Positions 23,591-31,141 of a stretch of 64,000 nt of DNA are shown here, piece by piece. Position 1 is the first letter of the stretch, and each line of letters opens with the position of its first letter. This stretch comes from Niastella sp. OAS944 (GTDB taxonomy: Bacteria; Bacteroidota; Bacteroidia; Chitinophagales; Chitinophagaceae), in NCBI GenBank assembly GCA_024809215.1, contig JANUBW010000003.1:124001-188000 (forward strand). Direction: 5' to 3'. The notes beneath the pieces were generated by a model. It was given only the letters and a program-made list of their open reading frames with translations, was not told where the DNA came from and searched no databases. Made by a program: the position numbers and the translations under genes.

Positions 23591-26362
23591 ATGAAGTCTG
23601 TTTACCCTAACGCCAGACCTATGCAACTGGCACCCCCTGTTAGTATTTTGTTTTTTCTAATTCTTTTATCAGTACAAACCAGCCATTCACAAACCTTTAA
23701 TGCACCTGTGCGCGTAGTTAACCCTTTTGATGGCACAGGCGGACAAGCTGGCTCGTACTACCCCTCACTACGGGTAGTGAACGGCAACCCGGCCATTGCT
23801 TTTAATGACGAAACGCACACGAACCTGACCTATGTTCGGGCGAATGATGCCGATGGTTCTTCATGGGGCGCACCCATTTGGGTTGATTCATCGGGTAGTG
23901 TTGGCAGATATTCGTCTATGGAAATAGTGAACGGCTTCCCTGCCATAGCCTACTACTATTCGGGTCGCGCCGATCTGAACTTTGTAAGAGCTACCAATGC
24001 CAATGGCACGGCCTGGGGTACACCAATTACCATACAAACAGCAGGCAATATTGGAGAATATGCCACGCTGCAGGTAGTAAATGGTTTGCCCGCCATTGCT
24101 TACTACGACGCTACCAACGGCGATCTGAAATACATACAGGCTACTGATGCCAATGGAACTTCATGGGGCACACCGGTAACGGTAGATGGTAGTGGAACGG
24201 ATAACGTAGGAACCTACATCTCTATGCAGGTAATTAATGGCTTTCCGGCTATGTCTTATTATGACGTTACCAATCGCAACTTAAAGTATGTACGTGCTAC
24301 CGATGCCAACGGCAGCAGCTGGGGCGTACCGTTTACAGTTGATGCATCAACTGCCAGCGTTGGCCTGTATTCCTCGCTGCAAACAATAAATGGTTTTCCC
24401 GCTATAGCCTATTCAGATGCTACCAACGAAATCCTGTATTTTGTGAGGGCTACCGATGCGAATGGCGGCGGCTGGGGCGCTCCGGTAAATACGGGTATGG
24501 GCTACAGCGCTTATTTTTCCCTGAATGTAATAAATGGGCTACCTGCTATTTCATATTTCCGCTTTCTTTACGGCCGGGCGTGCTATGTGCAGGCCACCGA
24601 TGTAAATGGAACATCATGGGGCGCCTCTGTATTAATCGATGCAGCCGGCTCCACAGGAACATACAGTTGTTTACAGGTAGTAAATGGCATGCCCGCCATC
24701 GCTTATTACGACCAAAACAATACCGACTTAAAATATGTACGGGCCACTAATGTAAACGGAACAACCTGGGCTACGCCGCAAACATTTGATGTAGTAGGCA
24801 TCACAGGGCTCTACATTTCCTTACAGCTGGTAAATGGCAACCCCGCCATGGCTTATTATGACGACGGCAATGACGATCTGAAATATGCAAGGGCCAATGA
24901 TGCCGGCGGATTTACATGGGCAACACAGAAATCTCCTGATGTTATCGGCAATACAGGTCTGTACCCATCTTTACAGGTGGTGAATGGAAATCCGGCCATC
25001 GCCTATTACACGGCTACCACCGGCGATCTGAAGTTTGTTCGGGCTGTTAATGCAGATGGAACAGGCTGGAGTATACCGGCAACTGTGGATAATGGCGGAA
25101 CTGCCGACGTTGGTTATTACGCCCGTCTTCAGTTAGTGAATAACTTACCGGCTATTGCTTATTTCGACAATACCAACAAGGTTATAAAGTTCATTCGTGC
25201 CACTAACGCCGATGGAACAGCCTGGGGAACACCCATAACTATTGCCGGAACAAATACTCAGGTTACACAAATTTCCTTTCAGATGGTAAATGGCTTTCCG
25301 GCTATTGCTTATGTTGATAACACTAATGGCGACCTGAAATATGTTCAGGCAACTGATGCCAATGGAACCTTATGGGGAACGCCAATAACGGTAGATAACG
25401 ACAATGTTGGCGATCATCTTTCCCTGCAAATAGTAGATGGCTTTCCGGCTATTGCTTATTATTATTTAACAGGCAGAGACCTGAAGTTCATTCGGGCTAC
25501 CAATGCCAACGGAACCGCCTGGGGAACTGCGTTAACACTCGATGCAACTTCAGATGTGGGCGCATACCCTTCCCTGCAGATAATGAATAGCTATCCGGCT
25601 GTTTCTTATTATGACGCCACCAGTTACAAACTAAAATTCATTCGCGCTACCAATGCCAGCGGTACAACCTGGGGCACGCCGGTGCGGGCTGTTAATACTG
25701 GCGAAAATTTAGGCAGTCATGCAAGTATGATCAGCTCGGGAACCGGCGCCGCCATTGCTTATTATTCAGAAGACAATTATTTACCATACTTTGTTACCTC
25801 GCCTGGGTTTGTACTGCCTGTTACCATTACCCGTTTTGCCGCGCAATGGAAAAATACCGCCGTTCAGCTCGACTGGCAGGTAGCCGATGAAAGCAGTATT
25901 GAACGTTATATAATCGAACGATCTGCAGATGGCAGTAAATTCGCAACACTTGCCACGGTAACTGCAACCAATACAAATGGAAGCCATAGCTATAATTACC
26001 CCGATGCATCGCCATTAGCGGGTGTTAATTATTACCGCCTTCGCATTGAAGAAGCGGCGGGCAACGTACGTTATTCATCTATTGTATCGCTTAAAGGTAA
26101 CAACAATGCAACGCAGTATGTGAGCGTACAACCCAACCCGGTAAAAAACAATACGCTTCAGTTTGAAGCCAGCTTATCAGCAGGCGCCTATACATTGCAA
26201 GTGGTCAACAGCGCCGGAGTAACAGTATCTTCAACCCGCTACCAGCACAACGGCGGTACCGCGGTGCAAACAATTCCTGTTCTTTCGCAACTTGCCAGCG
26301 GTGTTTATCATTTGGTAATTACCAGCAATAAGACGAGAGTGACTGGTACTTTTGTTAAATAA
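23591..26362 (+). CDS. Large T9SS-secreted repeat protein (propeller-like)
   Basis: A 923-residue protein with an N-terminal signal (hydrophobic ~18-33, cleavage near SHSQ). Residues ~45-740 contain about 14 repeats of 45-50 residues with the pattern YxSLQVVNGxPAIAYYDxTNxDLKYVRATDANGxxWGTPVTV, which should fold into one or two beta-propellers. Residues ~745-840 form a linker domain (TRFAAQWKNTAVQLDWQVADESSIERYIIERSADG, an FN3-like fold found before sorting domains). The last ~80 residues are a type-A T9SS sorting domain (VSVQPNPVKNNTLQF..LASGVYHLVITSNK). It should be exported through the outer membrane by T9SS and attached to the surface or released. The ligand is unknown. Confidence 0.85.
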   Translation: MKSVYPNARPMQLAPPVSILFFLILLSVQTSHSQTFNAPVRVVNPFDGTGGQAGSYYPSLRVVNGNPAIAFNDETHTNLTYVRANDADGSSWGAPIWVDSSGSVGRYSSMEIVNGFPAIAYYYSGRADLNFVRATNANGTAWGTPITIQTAGNIGEYATLQVVNGLPAIAYYDATNGDLKYIQATDANGTSWGTPVTVDGSGTDNVGTYISMQVINGFPAMSYYDVTNRNLKYVRATDANGSSWGVPFTVDASTASVGLYSSLQTINGFPAIAYSDATNEILYFVRATDANGGGWGAPVNTGMGYSAYFSLNVINGLPAISYFRFLYGRACYVQATDVNGTSWGASVLIDAAGSTGTYSCLQVVNGMPAIAYYDQNNTDLKYVRATNVNGTTWATPQTFDVVGITGLYISLQLVNGNPAMAYYDDGNDDLKYARANDAGGFTWATQKSPDVIGNTGLYPSLQVVNGNPAIAYYTATTGDLKFVRAVNADGTGWSIPATVDNGGTADVGYYARLQLVNNLPAIAYFDNTNKVIKFIRATNADGTAWGTPITIAGTNTQVTQISFQMVNGFPAIAYVDNTNGDLKYVQATDANGTLWGTPITVDNDNVGDHLSLQIVDGFPAIAYYYLTGRDLKFIRATNANGTAWGTALTLDATSDVGAYPSLQIMNSYPAVSYYDATSYKLKFIRATNASGTTWGTPVRAVNTGENLGSHASMISSGTGAAIAYYSEDNYLPYFVTSPGFVLPVTITRFAAQWKNTAVQLDWQVADESSIERYIIERSADGSKFATLATVTATNTNGSHSYNYPDASPLAGVNYYRLRIEEAAGNVRYSSIVSLKGNNNATQYVSVQPNPVKNNTLQFEASLSAGAYTLQVVNSAGVTVSSTRYQHNGGTAVQTIPVLSQLASGVYHLVITSNKTRVTGTFVK

Positions 26363-26380
26363 AATTCCTTTTGAAATAAT

Positions 26381-26411
26381 AAAAGCCTCTGTGAATATCA
26401 GGGGCTTTTTT
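26381..26411 (+). terminator. Rho-independent terminator after T9SS repeat protein
   Basis: AAAAGCCTCTG (26381-26391) pairs with CAGGGGCTTTT (one G-T wobble) over a 7-nt loop and ends in a T run, 18 bp after the stop. Confidence 0.85.
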
Positions 26412-26627
26412 CGTAAAACGGCAAACGTGAAACGTGAAATGGTCGTTTATTTTCGAGACTCGCGTTACCCGGCAATCGACAATTGTTCCGAAACTCAGGG
26501 CAGCTTGTATTTCCCACTCGCCACTAGCTACTTACTACTTGCCTTTTCCTTTATCAACTTTATCACCGCCATCAACTTTTCAACTTCTAGTCAACTTGTT
26601 AACTCGTCAACTCCCCGTCAACTTCCC
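26412..26627. repeat. Composite of two dispersed repeats, overlapping the WYL gene end
   Basis: 26412-26445 (CGTAAAACGGCAAACGTGAAA..) matches one end of the repeat at 9177-9332. 26505-26627 matches, in inverted orientation, 52370-52470 (shared words: TCAACTTTTCAACT, GTCAACTTGT, CTCGCCACT). The 19-mer CTTGTTAACTCGTCAACTC (26595-26613) is also found at 18845. The stop codon of the minus-strand WYL gene (26607-26609) lies inside the repeat. Confidence 0.7.
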
Positions 26628-27635
26628 TCCATACAACCCGGCTGCATTACTCAACCTTCTACTCACCTTCATCGCCAACATACGCGGCCCCAGCACCTTC
26701 ATACATTCGCCAAAGCCAAGGATCTCTCTTTCCAACTCAAAATTCACTACCACGTTTATTTGAATGATGATGCCGTTCTCATCTTCCTTTACCACCTTTT
26801 GCGAATGATGTAAGGGTTTGGTAAGCACATACGGCGCATTGTGTTTGTCAATAAACAATACCACCCGCTGCGCTTTTTCATTTTCCGTTTTTGTAACGCC
26901 AATAAGATCGTCGAAGTAATGGTCGAAGTCAATTTTCTCTTCTTCAACAAACGGCTCTTTTACCAGCTCCTGAAATTCGATAATACGATCGAGGGCCAGG
27001 GTGAATAACATTTTCTTCTTTTTGGCCCGCGCAATCAGGAACCAGCGGTTGCGGTATTCCTTCATCAAATAAGGATAACAGATCAATTGCTGGCTGGCGA
27101 GCGCCTTAAATGATTTGTATTCTATCAGCAACGATCGCTTATTTAATATGGCCTGGTAAATAGGATTAATATGCTCAAGCCCCTTTAACAGCCGGTTATT
27201 TTCAAACTGTATATAGTTACGCCCTTGGTGCGTAGTGCGGTAAAGGTTATTTTCCAGCCGGGCTATCATATCGCTCATTTCATCGAAGTAGCTGAACTCA
27301 TTGAACTGCTTCAGCACGCCCACGATCTCCTTCATTTTTTCTACATCGGCTTTGTTTACCGGGGCATTGGTAATACTGTAATCGGGTTCGCTATAGGCAT
27401 AAAACTTTCTGTCGGTTACAACAATGGGGGCATTATAACCAAGTTTATCACTACGCATTACCTGAATATCCATCTGAATGGTGCGTTTGCTTACGCCGGT
27501 GGTAATTCCTTCCAGCTCGTACAAAACATCCGCTACTTTTTCAATAAGGTCATCTAACGACCATTTCCGATACCTGTTACGTAAACAGTCGTCAATGGTT
27601 TTATACCGAATCAGGGCCAGTTTATTTATCGACAT
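26607..27635 (-). CDS. WYL-domain transcriptional regulator
   Basis: A 342-residue protein from the Met at 27635 (MSINKLALIRYKTIDDCLR); the open frame runs 16 codons further upstream. The N-terminal ~75 residues are a winged helix typical of WYL regulators (YRKWSLDDLIEKVADVLYELEGITTGVSKRTIQMDIQVMRSD). Residues ~165-250 are the WYL domain (INPIYQAILNKRSLLIEYKSFKA..QLICYPYLMKEYRNRWFLIARAKKKK..LALDRI), followed by the WCX extension. WYL domains are thought to sense nucleic-acid or nucleotide ligands and often control RNA-repair and defence loci. It is divergent from the tRNA-like RNA and RING-TerD gene, and so is the likely regulator of that cluster. Its last codons lie in a dispersed repeat. 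Confidence 0.9.
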   Translation of the reverse strand: MSINKLALIRYKTIDDCLRNRYRKWSLDDLIEKVADVLYELEGITTGVSKRTIQMDIQVMRSDKLGYNAPIVVTDRKFYAYSEPDYSITNAPVNKADVEKMKEIVGVLKQFNEFSYFDEMSDMIARLENNLYRTTHQGRNYIQFENNRLLKGLEHINPIYQAILNKRSLLIEYKSFKALASQQLICYPYLMKEYRNRWFLIARAKKKKMLFTLALDRIIEFQELVKEPFVEEEKIDFDHYFDDLIGVTKTENEKAQRVVLFIDKHNAPYVLTKPLHHSQKVVKEDENGIIIQINVVVNFELEREILGFGECMKVLGPRMLAMKVSRRLSNAAGLYGGKLTGS

Positions 27636-27678
27636 ATACGGTTTTGGTGCAGTAAATATAATATGCCGCTTTTTACTA

Positions 27679-27808
27679 CGCAATAGAACTGCGCAGCCAT
27701 GCGCTACTTTTTCATTATTTCAATTATTTTCAGCTTTATTCAACTGTTTTTCAAACATTTAAAAACAAAGAAGAAAATAATTTCCTATTGCGCAAATACG
27801 CTGCGCAG
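27679..27808. promoter_or_regulatory. Paired palindromic elements in the WYL/ncRNA divergent spacer
   Basis: CGCAATAG (27679-27686) plus CTGCGCAG (27689-27696) recur as CTATTGCG (27785-27792) plus CTGCGCAG (27801-27808). So the first word is inverted between the copies and the second is self-palindromic. A further hairpin (ATACGC..GCGTAT) surrounds the second copy. These are candidate operators for the WYL regulator. Confidence 0.5.
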
Positions 27809-27897
27809 GCGTATGTGCATATTTGCTATATCAAAAGCAGGTCAAGAATAAGTTACTTCTAACTTTAATAAACTTAATCAATTACCGTTTTTGTGGG

Positions 27898-28057
27898 GAA
27901 GCAGTAGCTCAGTGGTAGAGCAATGAAAAGTTCTAAAATTATTGGCGGTCAATTTAAACATACTTCAACATTTGGATCTGTTTAAAAATTACCCTGGTCA
28001 ATTAGTACTTACTTCTTATTGATTCATGTGTCGTTGGTTCGAATCCAACCTGCTTCA
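27898..28057 (+). ncRNA. tRNA-like RNA 1 with 95-nt insert in place of anticodon loop
   Basis: A complete tRNA frame: acceptor GAAGCAG (27898-27904) pairs perfectly with CTGCTTC (28050-28056). The D arm is GCTC/GAGC (27907-27921) with GG in its loop. A 5-bp anticodon stem is formed by ATGAA (27923-27927) and TTCAT (28023-28027). A 5-nt variable loop leads to the T arm GTTGG-TTCGAAT-CCAAC (28033-28049), and A28057 is the discriminator; CCA is not encoded. The anticodon loop is not 7 nt but 95 nt (27928-28022), and it lacks a pyrimidine-U start. The insert contains a hairpin TTTAAACA (27953-27960) / TGTTTAAA (27979-27986). It is far too short for a group I or II intron. It precedes the RING-TerD gene by 73 bp on the same strand. 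Confidence 0.8.
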
Positions 28058-28130
28058 CAAACTTTGGTCAACTGTTGCTTACTTCTATTTGGTTCAGCAG
28101 CAAAATTACCAGGTTTTTAAACTTAGTCTT

Positions 28131-30359
28131 ATGAATGCGTTATTAAAAGTGAGCCTTCGTCAAAAGGCCATATTTATTCCCGAAACAGCTATTGTCAACA
28201 AATTCAATTCTCTTACAGGGAATACCAGTTTGTTAGTAGCCAATTTAGCCAGCCTGGGGTTTGGTGTTACTGAAAACCTGCTGACGGCATTGAACAATGC
28301 CACACCCGGCTATCAACTTGAAGTGCTTGACATGTTGCGCGATGTAACCGGTGTGAACAAGAACTGGACACCCCTGGTAAAAGGCTGGGATGTGCCTACC
28401 AACGAAACAGTACTCGATCATATAATTACTTTTTTTGCCAATGTGTTCAAAACAAACGGCACCACCTTACCATGCGGACATATTATCCCCGATAATACGT
28501 TCCCATTGAACCGGTATACCGGTTGCCCATACTGTAAAACACCGTTTGAGTTTGGTAAAATTGAACATTACAAACAAGGTAGTGAACAAAAGGTATTGGA
28601 GTTATGGCACCGTGAAGATGCTGGTAAATTTTTGAAAGACCTGCTGACCTCCAAAACCGCGTTGGATGCAACGCAAACCGATAGCCTGAAGATCCTGCTG
28701 ACAGAATTTCCTTTGCCCGATGTAACCATAGGTATAAAGGAAACGTTGATGGCCGTGATAGATGTTTTTGTGATCCAGAACCAGCCCGAAAAAGCACAGC
28801 AATTCTTTAGCTCACCAACCGATATCTTACGTTACCTGTGGTACAAACATACCGGGTTTGCGCAGATACTTGAACCAGCCACAATTATCAATCGCAAAGC
28901 AAAGAACAACCGGCACCTTATACATAAAGGAAATGGCGCAGCAGAAAAGCTGAAGGAAAAAGCCGCCTTAAAGTTGAAATATATCCGTAAAGATTGTTTA
29001 ATGGTTGCCACCTGGCTGAACAACCTGCAAACCGATACGGCAAAGATGTGCGAAATGATGCACCCTAAACGGGGTATTTGGGTACGTTTCATCAGAGCAT
29101 TACGATTGGCTGAATACAGTCAACGTAAAGGTTACGATAAACTGCGCGATCTGTTAGATAAGTTCTATAAAGAAGAATACGAGGTATGGCAGGGTAAGGT
29201 TGATCAGTATCGTCTTCGCCATGATGCGGCCACAACTCTTGGCTTGTTGAAACAGCGTCCGGGTTTATTTGCACGCTCTTTGTTTGCCAATATGCTTTGG
29301 TTTGGAACCGATGTTACCATCAATGCATTTAGCGAAATAATAGACAAAGTACCGGCCCGCCTGTTGTTTACGCTGAGCATGTATGCCGATAATTATTTCG
29401 ACCATAACAATCAGCGTGTGGTAAAACCGCTTGGCGGCACCAATAAAAGCATAGCGCCTAACCGCCTGCTGAAATTGTATGGCGTTGAAGACCTCGATGA
29501 AATGAAAAAAGCTGTCAAAGGCTTGTGTATAGAAACTGTTAGAAAGCGTTTTGCCAAAGTAAAACCTGAAGGTAAAACCATGTATATAGAACCGATGCTG
29601 TACAAGATACCGGTTTCTATTGGCGACCGCGGTACTACGGTGCAGGATATGTCGGCCGCATTAATGGGTACGCGCTTTGCCGTAGAAGGTGATACCGTTC
29701 GTTTGTTTATGCAATGGGGTATTGGTTTACCTGCTATGCATTTAGATATGGACCTGAGCTGTCAAATTGCATATGCCGATAAAACAGATGCCTGCTCTTA
29801 TTACAACCTGGTTACCACTGGTTGTAAACACAGTGGTGATTTTGTGAGCATACCCGATAAAATTGGTACTGCAGAGTATATAGAAATAAATATTCCTGAA
29901 CTGCAAAAGGCAGGCGCGAAGTATGTTTCTTTCACCTGCAATGCTTTTAGTGCGGGCGCTATTTCAAATACCGTTGTGGTAGGTTGGATGAACAGCAAAC
30001 ACCCAATGCAAATTTCACGTACTACCGGTGTGGCTTACGACCCATCTTGTGTACAACACCAGGTGCGTATTGTAAATAACCTTAGCAAAGGTTTGGTGTT
30101 TGGTATACTGGATGTGCAAAAAAGCGAGATCATTTGGTTGGAAATGGAATTCGGCGGAGCGATCGTTGCCAACCTGCAGGGTGGAAATGTGGATTTGTTC
30201 CTGAAAAAACTGGAAAGCAAACTAACCATTGGTGAGTTGTTGCAAATAAAGGCCGAAGCCCAAAATCTGCAATTGGTTGAAACTCCACAAGCCGATGAAG
30301 TATACACTAAAGAGTGGGCATTGAATACGGCGGCAGTGACGAAGCTATTGATAGACTAG
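28131..30359 (+). CDS. RING-like / TerD-like protein of the MXAN_6230/SCO0854 type
   Basis: 742 residues from the Met at 28131. The open frame begins at 28026, but that start lies inside tRNA-like RNA 1. Residues ~113-137 form a RING-like zinc motif (C115, H117, C132, C135: LPCGHIIP..YTGCPYCKTPF). A long helical region (~150-450) contains LGLLKQRPGLFARSLFANMLW and VPARLLFTLSMYADNYF, matching the RPG-F-R-L and V-R-LL patterns I recall in this family. Residues ~520-625 are TerD-like (VRLFMQWG..HLDMDLSCQIAYAD..KHSGDFVS..AEYIEINIPEL). TerD folds bind calcium and belong to stress and tellurite-type systems. The gene lies between two tRNA-like RNAs, so an RNA-binding or RNA-handling role is inferred. 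Confidence 0.75.
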   Translation: MNALLKVSLRQKAIFIPETAIVNKFNSLTGNTSLLVANLASLGFGVTENLLTALNNATPGYQLEVLDMLRDVTGVNKNWTPLVKGWDVPTNETVLDHIITFFANVFKTNGTTLPCGHIIPDNTFPLNRYTGCPYCKTPFEFGKIEHYKQGSEQKVLELWHREDAGKFLKDLLTSKTALDATQTDSLKILLTEFPLPDVTIGIKETLMAVIDVFVIQNQPEKAQQFFSSPTDILRYLWYKHTGFAQILEPATIINRKAKNNRHLIHKGNGAAEKLKEKAALKLKYIRKDCLMVATWLNNLQTDTAKMCEMMHPKRGIWVRFIRALRLAEYSQRKGYDKLRDLLDKFYKEEYEVWQGKVDQYRLRHDAATTLGLLKQRPGLFARSLFANMLWFGTDVTINAFSEIIDKVPARLLFTLSMYADNYFDHNNQRVVKPLGGTNKSIAPNRLLKLYGVEDLDEMKKAVKGLCIETVRKRFAKVKPEGKTMYIEPMLYKIPVSIGDRGTTVQDMSAALMGTRFAVEGDTVRLFMQWGIGLPAMHLDMDLSCQIAYADKTDACSYYNLVTTGCKHSGDFVSIPDKIGTAEYIEINIPELQKAGAKYVSFTCNAFSAGAISNTVVVGWMNSKHPMQISRTTGVAYDPSCVQHQVRIVNNLSKGLVFGILDVQKSEIIWLEMEFGGAIVANLQGGNVDLFLKKLESKLTIGELLQIKAEAQNLQLVETPQADEVYTKEWALNTAAVTKLLID

Positions 30360-30388
30360 AATAATTTTTGTTTTAAGTAACTGAAGCA

Positions 30389-30463
30389 GGAAGTAAGATG
30401 TAAGAAGTAGGAAAACCCGAAATTCAACCTCTTCTTACTTCATACTTCCTACTTCTTACTTCC
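30389..30463. repeat. Imperfect inverted repeat between RING-TerD gene and tRNA-like RNA 2
   Basis: GGAAGTAAGA..GTAAGAAGTAGG (30389-30411) is mirrored by several CTACTTCTTACTTCC-type copies (30429-30463). It could end transcription of the protein gene or be processed to free the RNA. Confidence 0.65.
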
Positions 30464-30467
30464 AAAC

Positions 30468-30659
30468 TCCCCTGTAGCTTAAAAGGAAAAGCCTGCGGTA
30501 AAATTGGGACCGCAGCGTGTGTGGACATTCCCGTAATATCTATGCGAAATTATGGGTAGAGTTTACAGTGCACCGAATACCATTCAGTAAAGTAGGGAAG
30601 CGTATTTACAGCCATGCAGCTCAGCGATGAGTATGTGGGTTCGAATCCCACCGGGGGCA
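30468..30659 (+). ncRNA. tRNA-like RNA 2 with ~119-nt extra region
   Basis: The acceptor pairs CCCCTG (30469-30474) with CGGGGG (30652-30657), including one U-G pair; the outermost pair is a mismatch. The D arm is GCTT/AAGC (30477-30492) with GG in its loop. The T arm GTGGG-TTCGAAT-CCCAC (30635-30651) is canonical, and A30659 is the discriminator. A 7-bp hairpin CTGCGGT/ACCGCAG (30493-30515) stands at the anticodon-arm position but has a 9-nt loop. Then 119 nt (30516-30634) separate it from the T arm. That region has its own hairpin CCCGTAAT/ATTATGGG (30530-30556) and a second D-arm-like CTC/GAG hairpin (30620-30631). The layout is unlike any standard isoacceptor. Confidence 0.7.
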
Positions 30660-30715
30660 CTTAGACTCAATATAAATGCGCTGATATTAAAAACAAAGTT
30701 TGAGTCACGAAGAAC

Positions 30716-30778
30716 ATGAAGTAAGAAATAAGAAGTAGGAGGCAGGAAAATACAGACTCTTCCTACATATTACTTCAT
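30716..30778. repeat. Second imperfect inverted repeat flanking tRNA-like RNA 2
   Basis: ATGAAGTAA (30716-30724) pairs with TTACTTCAT (30770-30778), with further pairing inside (GTAGGA/TCCTAC). It belongs to the same sequence family as 30389-30463, so tRNA-like RNA 2 is bracketed by two related hairpins. Confidence 0.6.
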
Positions 30779-30816
30779 TTCCTTAGAATCACATAAGATA
30801 TTTTTTTTAGAAAGAC

Positions 30817-31140
30817 ATGAATAAGTATGAAAGGCTTAAAGCCGATCTCGATGTAGCCGGAAGCGGAAAATTAAAAGCGTTTGGCAGCTCCATGTTGCCG
30901 ATATTGAAAAACGGAAGTTTGCTAACATTTGTAAAGGCAGATGATTACCATATTGGCGATATTGTATTTTGTAAAGTAAAAGGCAGATACATCGATGCGC
31001 ATAAAGTAGTGAAGAAAGATGCCAACAAAGGTTTTTTAATAGCCAATAACCATGGCTTCGAAAATGGTTGGACGAAAATAATCTATGGCAAAGTGGTCCT
31101 TGGCGAATACCAGGGTAAGATCATTTATAAAAAAGAATAG
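30817..31140 (+). CDS. Small S24/S26 (LexA/signal-peptidase-like) domain protein
   Basis: A 107-residue protein: LKAFGSSMLPILKNGSLLTFVKADDYHIGDIVFCKVKGRYIDAHKVVKK. The G-S-S-M-x-P motif with Ser25 is the nucleophile region of S24/S26 serine-lysine peptidases, and the second block (YIDAHKVVKK) carries lysines at the place of the general base. There is no helix-turn-helix and no membrane segment, so it is neither a LexA repressor nor a normal signal peptidase I. It begins the protein-coding part after tRNA-like RNA 2 and is followed one base later by the RlaP-like gene at 31142, so they are surely co-transcribed. It may be a protease partner or a non-catalytic member of the fold. Confidence 0.7.
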   Translation: MNKYERLKADLDVAGSGKLKAFGSSMLPILKNGSLLTFVKADDYHIGDIVFCKVKGRYIDAHKVVKKDANKGFLIANNHGFENGWTKIIYGKVVLGEYQGKIIYKKE

Positions 31141-31141
31141 T

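Noticed and set aside
26352-26813. 153-codon plus-strand ORF after the T9SS gene
   Set aside because: It starts inside the end of the T9SS gene, runs through the terminator and dispersed repeats and then antisense to the WYL gene; the translation is low-complexity with no family likeness.
27928-28022. Group I or group II intron inside a tRNA gene
   Set aside because: At 95 nt it is far too short, and I see no intron core elements. The anticodon loop would not be restored to C/U-U-N-N-N by a simple excision.
28026-28130. Upstream extension of the RING-TerD protein (start at 28026)
   Set aside because: This start lies inside tRNA-like RNA 1, and the added residues (MCRWFESNLL..) are the translated T arm and acceptor stem.
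28131-30359. Ro60/TROVE protein
   Set aside because: The RNA context suggested it, but the RING-like Cys/His motif and the TerD-like HSGD domain fit the MXAN_6230/SCO0854 type better, and no von Willebrand A domain with a DxSxS MIDAS motif is present.
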